Program-made: the position numbers and the translations under genes
The notes under the pieces: generated by a model
Database searches by the model: none
Seen by the model: the letters and a program-made list of their open reading frames with translations, nothing else
Told to the model about the DNA's origin: nothing
Part shown: positions 62,478 to 64,000 of the stretch, piece after piece
How the letters are laid out: each line of letters starts with the position of its first letter
Position numbering within the stretch: the first letter of the stretch is position 1
DNA from: Bacteroidia bacterium
GTDB taxonomy: Bacteria; Bacteroidota; Bacteroidia; UKL13-3
Direction of reading: 5' to 3'
Assembly (NCBI GenBank): GCA_020049855.1
Contig: JAGVLJ010000001.1
Location: 145,183-209,182, forward strand
DNA: 64,000 nucleotides

Positions 62478-63305
62478 ATGAAAAATTATACAATTATTTT
62501 AACAGTATTGATTGCTATTGCAATTGAAACTAATGCTCAGATTCCAAATAACGGATTTGAAAGTCTGAGCGGATGGTTTACGGGTAACGCGACTTTATCG
62601 ACAGACCATTATCCTTCATCTATTGGAAATTATTCTATTAAATTGGAAAATCAACTTCCTATTGCAAACAATCTATCTTACGGGTATGCAGTTTCAGGGA
62701 ATGTGAATAATGGTTGTATTCCTTCTTTTCCTATATCAGGACATCCAAATCAACTTCGTGGATATTATAAATGCTTTCCGCTAAATAATGATACCATTCA
62801 AATTGGGTTGCTGCTATTTAATAATGGAGTATGGGTTGCAGGGGCCGAACTTACCACAACTAATACCGTTTCCAGTTGGACATCATTTACTATTCCTATT
62901 TCTGCATACACCGTTGCAGACAGTGCAACTATTACTCTTGCTGCTTTTTATAATGACACAACATGTGGTATGCCTTATGGACCTTTTGGAAATTCTACTT
63001 TGTATGTAGACAATATTAGCTTTGATAACCTTATTACTTCCGTTCCTGATGCAGGAAGGTCAGCTATAAACATAGTTTTATATCCTAACCCTGCATCAGA
63101 AAATGTTACTTTTACCAATAATAATCTAAACAATGAGGACATAACGATTTATATATACAATATAATGGGAGCATTGGTTAAGGCAGAAAAATTGATAAAT
63201 AATCAGCAACAAATTAATGTAAATGATTTAGACAATGGGATTTATTTTGTTTCAAGTAAATCAAAAGACCAAACAAGTAATCAAAAGCTAATAATTCAAA
63301 GATAA
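62478..63305 (+). CDS. Small T9SS type A cargo with carbohydrate-binding-like domain
   Basis: A 275-residue secreted protein. Signal peptide KNYTIILTVLIAIAIETNAQ. Residues 22-185 form a single beta-sandwich beginning IPNNGFESLSGWFTG and ending STLYVDNISFDNL, as in PCMD/CBM-like modules of Bacteroidota. The C-terminal type A sorting domain is clear (VLYPNPASENVTFTN, IYNIMGALVKAEK, NGIYFVSSKS, NQKLIIQR). A lone binding module with a sorting signal suggests a surface or released glycan-binding protein; this is inference. Codon use is more AT-rich than its neighbours, which may reflect transfer. Confidence 0.87.
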   Translation: MKNYTIILTVLIAIAIETNAQIPNNGFESLSGWFTGNATLSTDHYPSSIGNYSIKLENQLPIANNLSYGYAVSGNVNNGCIPSFPISGHPNQLRGYYKCFPLNNDTIQIGLLLFNNGVWVAGAELTTTNTVSSWTSFTIPISAYTVADSATITLAAFYNDTTCGMPYGPFGNSTLYVDNISFDNLITSVPDAGRSAINIVLYPNPASENVTFTNNNLNNEDITIYIYNIMGALVKAEKLINNQQQINVNDLDNGIYFVSSKSKDQTSNQKLIIQR

Positions 63306-63385
63306 CATTGGCTGCATATACCCCCGCAGCCAAAATAAATATATTTCCGCAGTCGTCCCACATATTTTCTACGTTTAAATTTCCG

Positions 63386-63858
63386 TCAATTCAATGCAAG
63401 TCGAACGCGGTTTATATGATTATTGCTGTAAATAATTGGTAGAAGTGGCGGTATTTCCTTTTTCTGATTTCTAAAAGAGATTTCATTGCAGCCTTTCTTT
63501 GCAAAGGTTCCGACAAATGTTTTTGTAATTTCCTGTCCTTTGTCTGTGTATGTAAATTTTAATTCTTTGGCTAAAAACAATTATAATCTGTTTTTCTTCT
63601 ACCATCAGCAAAGATTACAACAATTGAGTCTGAATCATCATAATCTAAAGTGGGTCCATCTGAATTTTGTTGATGATAAATGTAATATTCACCCGATTTT
63701 ATGGTAAAAGTAACTCTAGACCAATAAAGCCTAAATTCAATATCTTGATTAAAGGAATTGATAATTGTTATATCGTTCTTCCAAGCAGGATCAACAGTGT
63801 CTTTGCAACCCATAGATAGCATTAAATAAACTGTTGAGATTATAAAATTTTTTGACAT
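63386..63858 (-). pseudogene. Lipoprotein gene interrupted by a one-base frameshift
   Basis: From ATG 63858 the reverse strand encodes a lipoprotein (lipobox YLMLSMGC) of 95 residues ending TDYNCF at 63571. In the overlapping -1 frame the sequence continues as LAKELKFTYTDKGQEITKTF and on to a stop at 63386, with no own ribosome-binding site. The junction is a run of five T on the reverse strand; one more T would make TTTTTT and fuse both parts into a single protein of about 157 residues. A one-base deletion or a sequencing error in this run is the simplest view. The family is unknown to me. Confidence 0.6.
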
Positions 63859-64000
63859 ATTAAATATTGTTATAATATTCAAATAGATTGTACATATCAG
63901 TGGCCGAGGCTTTATTTAATTGATTTGAGGTTGATTTTAGCCGCTGTGCATGTTGCACAACTCAAATATAGGTGAATAAGTTGAAAAGAAAAAAATGCAA

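Noticed and set aside
63571..63580. Programmed -1 frameshift joining the two halves of the terminal lipoprotein gene
   Set aside because: The slip site has only five T and does not form a full X-XXY-YYZ heptamer, and no downstream hairpin is seen; a deletion or sequencing error is simpler.
63945..63959. TGTGCA-TGT-TGCACA inverted repeat near the right edge as an attachment site or operator
   Set aside because: Short, single, and cut off from context by the window edge; cannot be supported.
1..64000. CRISPR arrays, tRNA or rRNA genes, insertion sequences, prophage or plasmid functions
   Set aside because: No regularly spaced repeats, cloverleaf sequences, ribosomal RNA motifs, intact transposases, integrases or replication proteins were found on either strand.

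Overview
This window is a chromosomal segment of a member of the Bacteroidota, most likely a free-living Chitinophagales, Sphingobacteriales or Cytophagales-type bacterium. Four things point there. Six gene products end in a type IX secretion system (T9SS) sorting domain, five of type A and one of type B (gliding-motility-associated C-terminal domain). Several families typical of the phylum are present: DUF4286, DUF1573, DUF3575, a fused alpha/beta E1 2-oxoacid dehydrogenase and a TonB receptor with a carboxypeptidase-regulatory domain. Shine-Dalgarno sequences are mostly weak. Many upstream regions carry the Bacteroidota -7 element TAnnTTTG, or a TAnnTTCG variant. I see no rRNA, tRNA, CRISPR array, integrase or intact insertion sequence. 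The genus cannot be named from the sequence.

Left part (1-8.6 kb): the start of yebC (cut by the window edge), a DUF4286 gene, an 800-bp non-coding stretch, and an orphan NarL/LuxR response regulator whose promoter abuts a 7+7 bp palindrome. Then come an MltD-like lytic transglycosylase with LysM, a small secreted protein, an extended SDR, an arginase-superfamily protein lacking the usual metal ligands, a frameshifted small protein gene, a YitT-family membrane protein and a DUF3575 protein.

8.6-25.7 kb: a 1580-residue Calx-beta/Fn3 T9SS cargo, a TonB-dependent receptor, ComF, a 1470-residue PKD protein with a type B sorting domain, three tandem DUF1573 lipid-free secreted proteins, and the fused E1 alpha/beta dehydrogenase.

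25.7-33.1 kb: two ECF sigma-factor modules flank a CapA-like phosphatase and a sodium:solute symporter. In the first, sigma, a single-pass anti-sigma-like protein and an outer-membrane-like protein form an operon. In the second, the sigma gene overlaps a gene that combines an anti-sigma-like N-terminus and transmembrane helix with a PKD domain and a T9SS sorting domain. This is the most unusual protein architecture in the window.

33-46.4 kb: a DEAD-box helicase; the tight operon EamA-yicC-gmk-nadD-GNAT; a subtilisin-like T9SS cargo divergent from exonuclease III; a 3-hydroxyacyl-CoA dehydrogenase followed by a Rieske-like lipoprotein; then a run of envelope-polysaccharide-type genes. The first two of that run are a GH16-like lipoprotein and a NodB-like deacetylase, both apparently missing their catalytic residues. 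An LpxH-like phosphoesterase and a glycosyltransferase follow.

46.4-64 kb: a GT2 / sugar-transferase-like fusion with recR; a TPR sensor histidine kinase; a DUF3089 hydrolase; a coiled-coil membrane protein; a second large protein homologous to the type B cargo but carrying a type A sorting domain; a DUF2892 protein; an M1 aminopeptidase; metK; a decayed region; tatC; a small T9SS cargo; and a lipoprotein gene broken at a homopolymer.

Most of the window is ordinary housekeeping and envelope biology. The parts most worth testing are the sigma/T9SS-domain fusion, the cluster of carbohydrate-active pseudoenzymes, the domain-swapped pair of large surface proteins, and a promoter grammar in which several genes seem to start leaderless.
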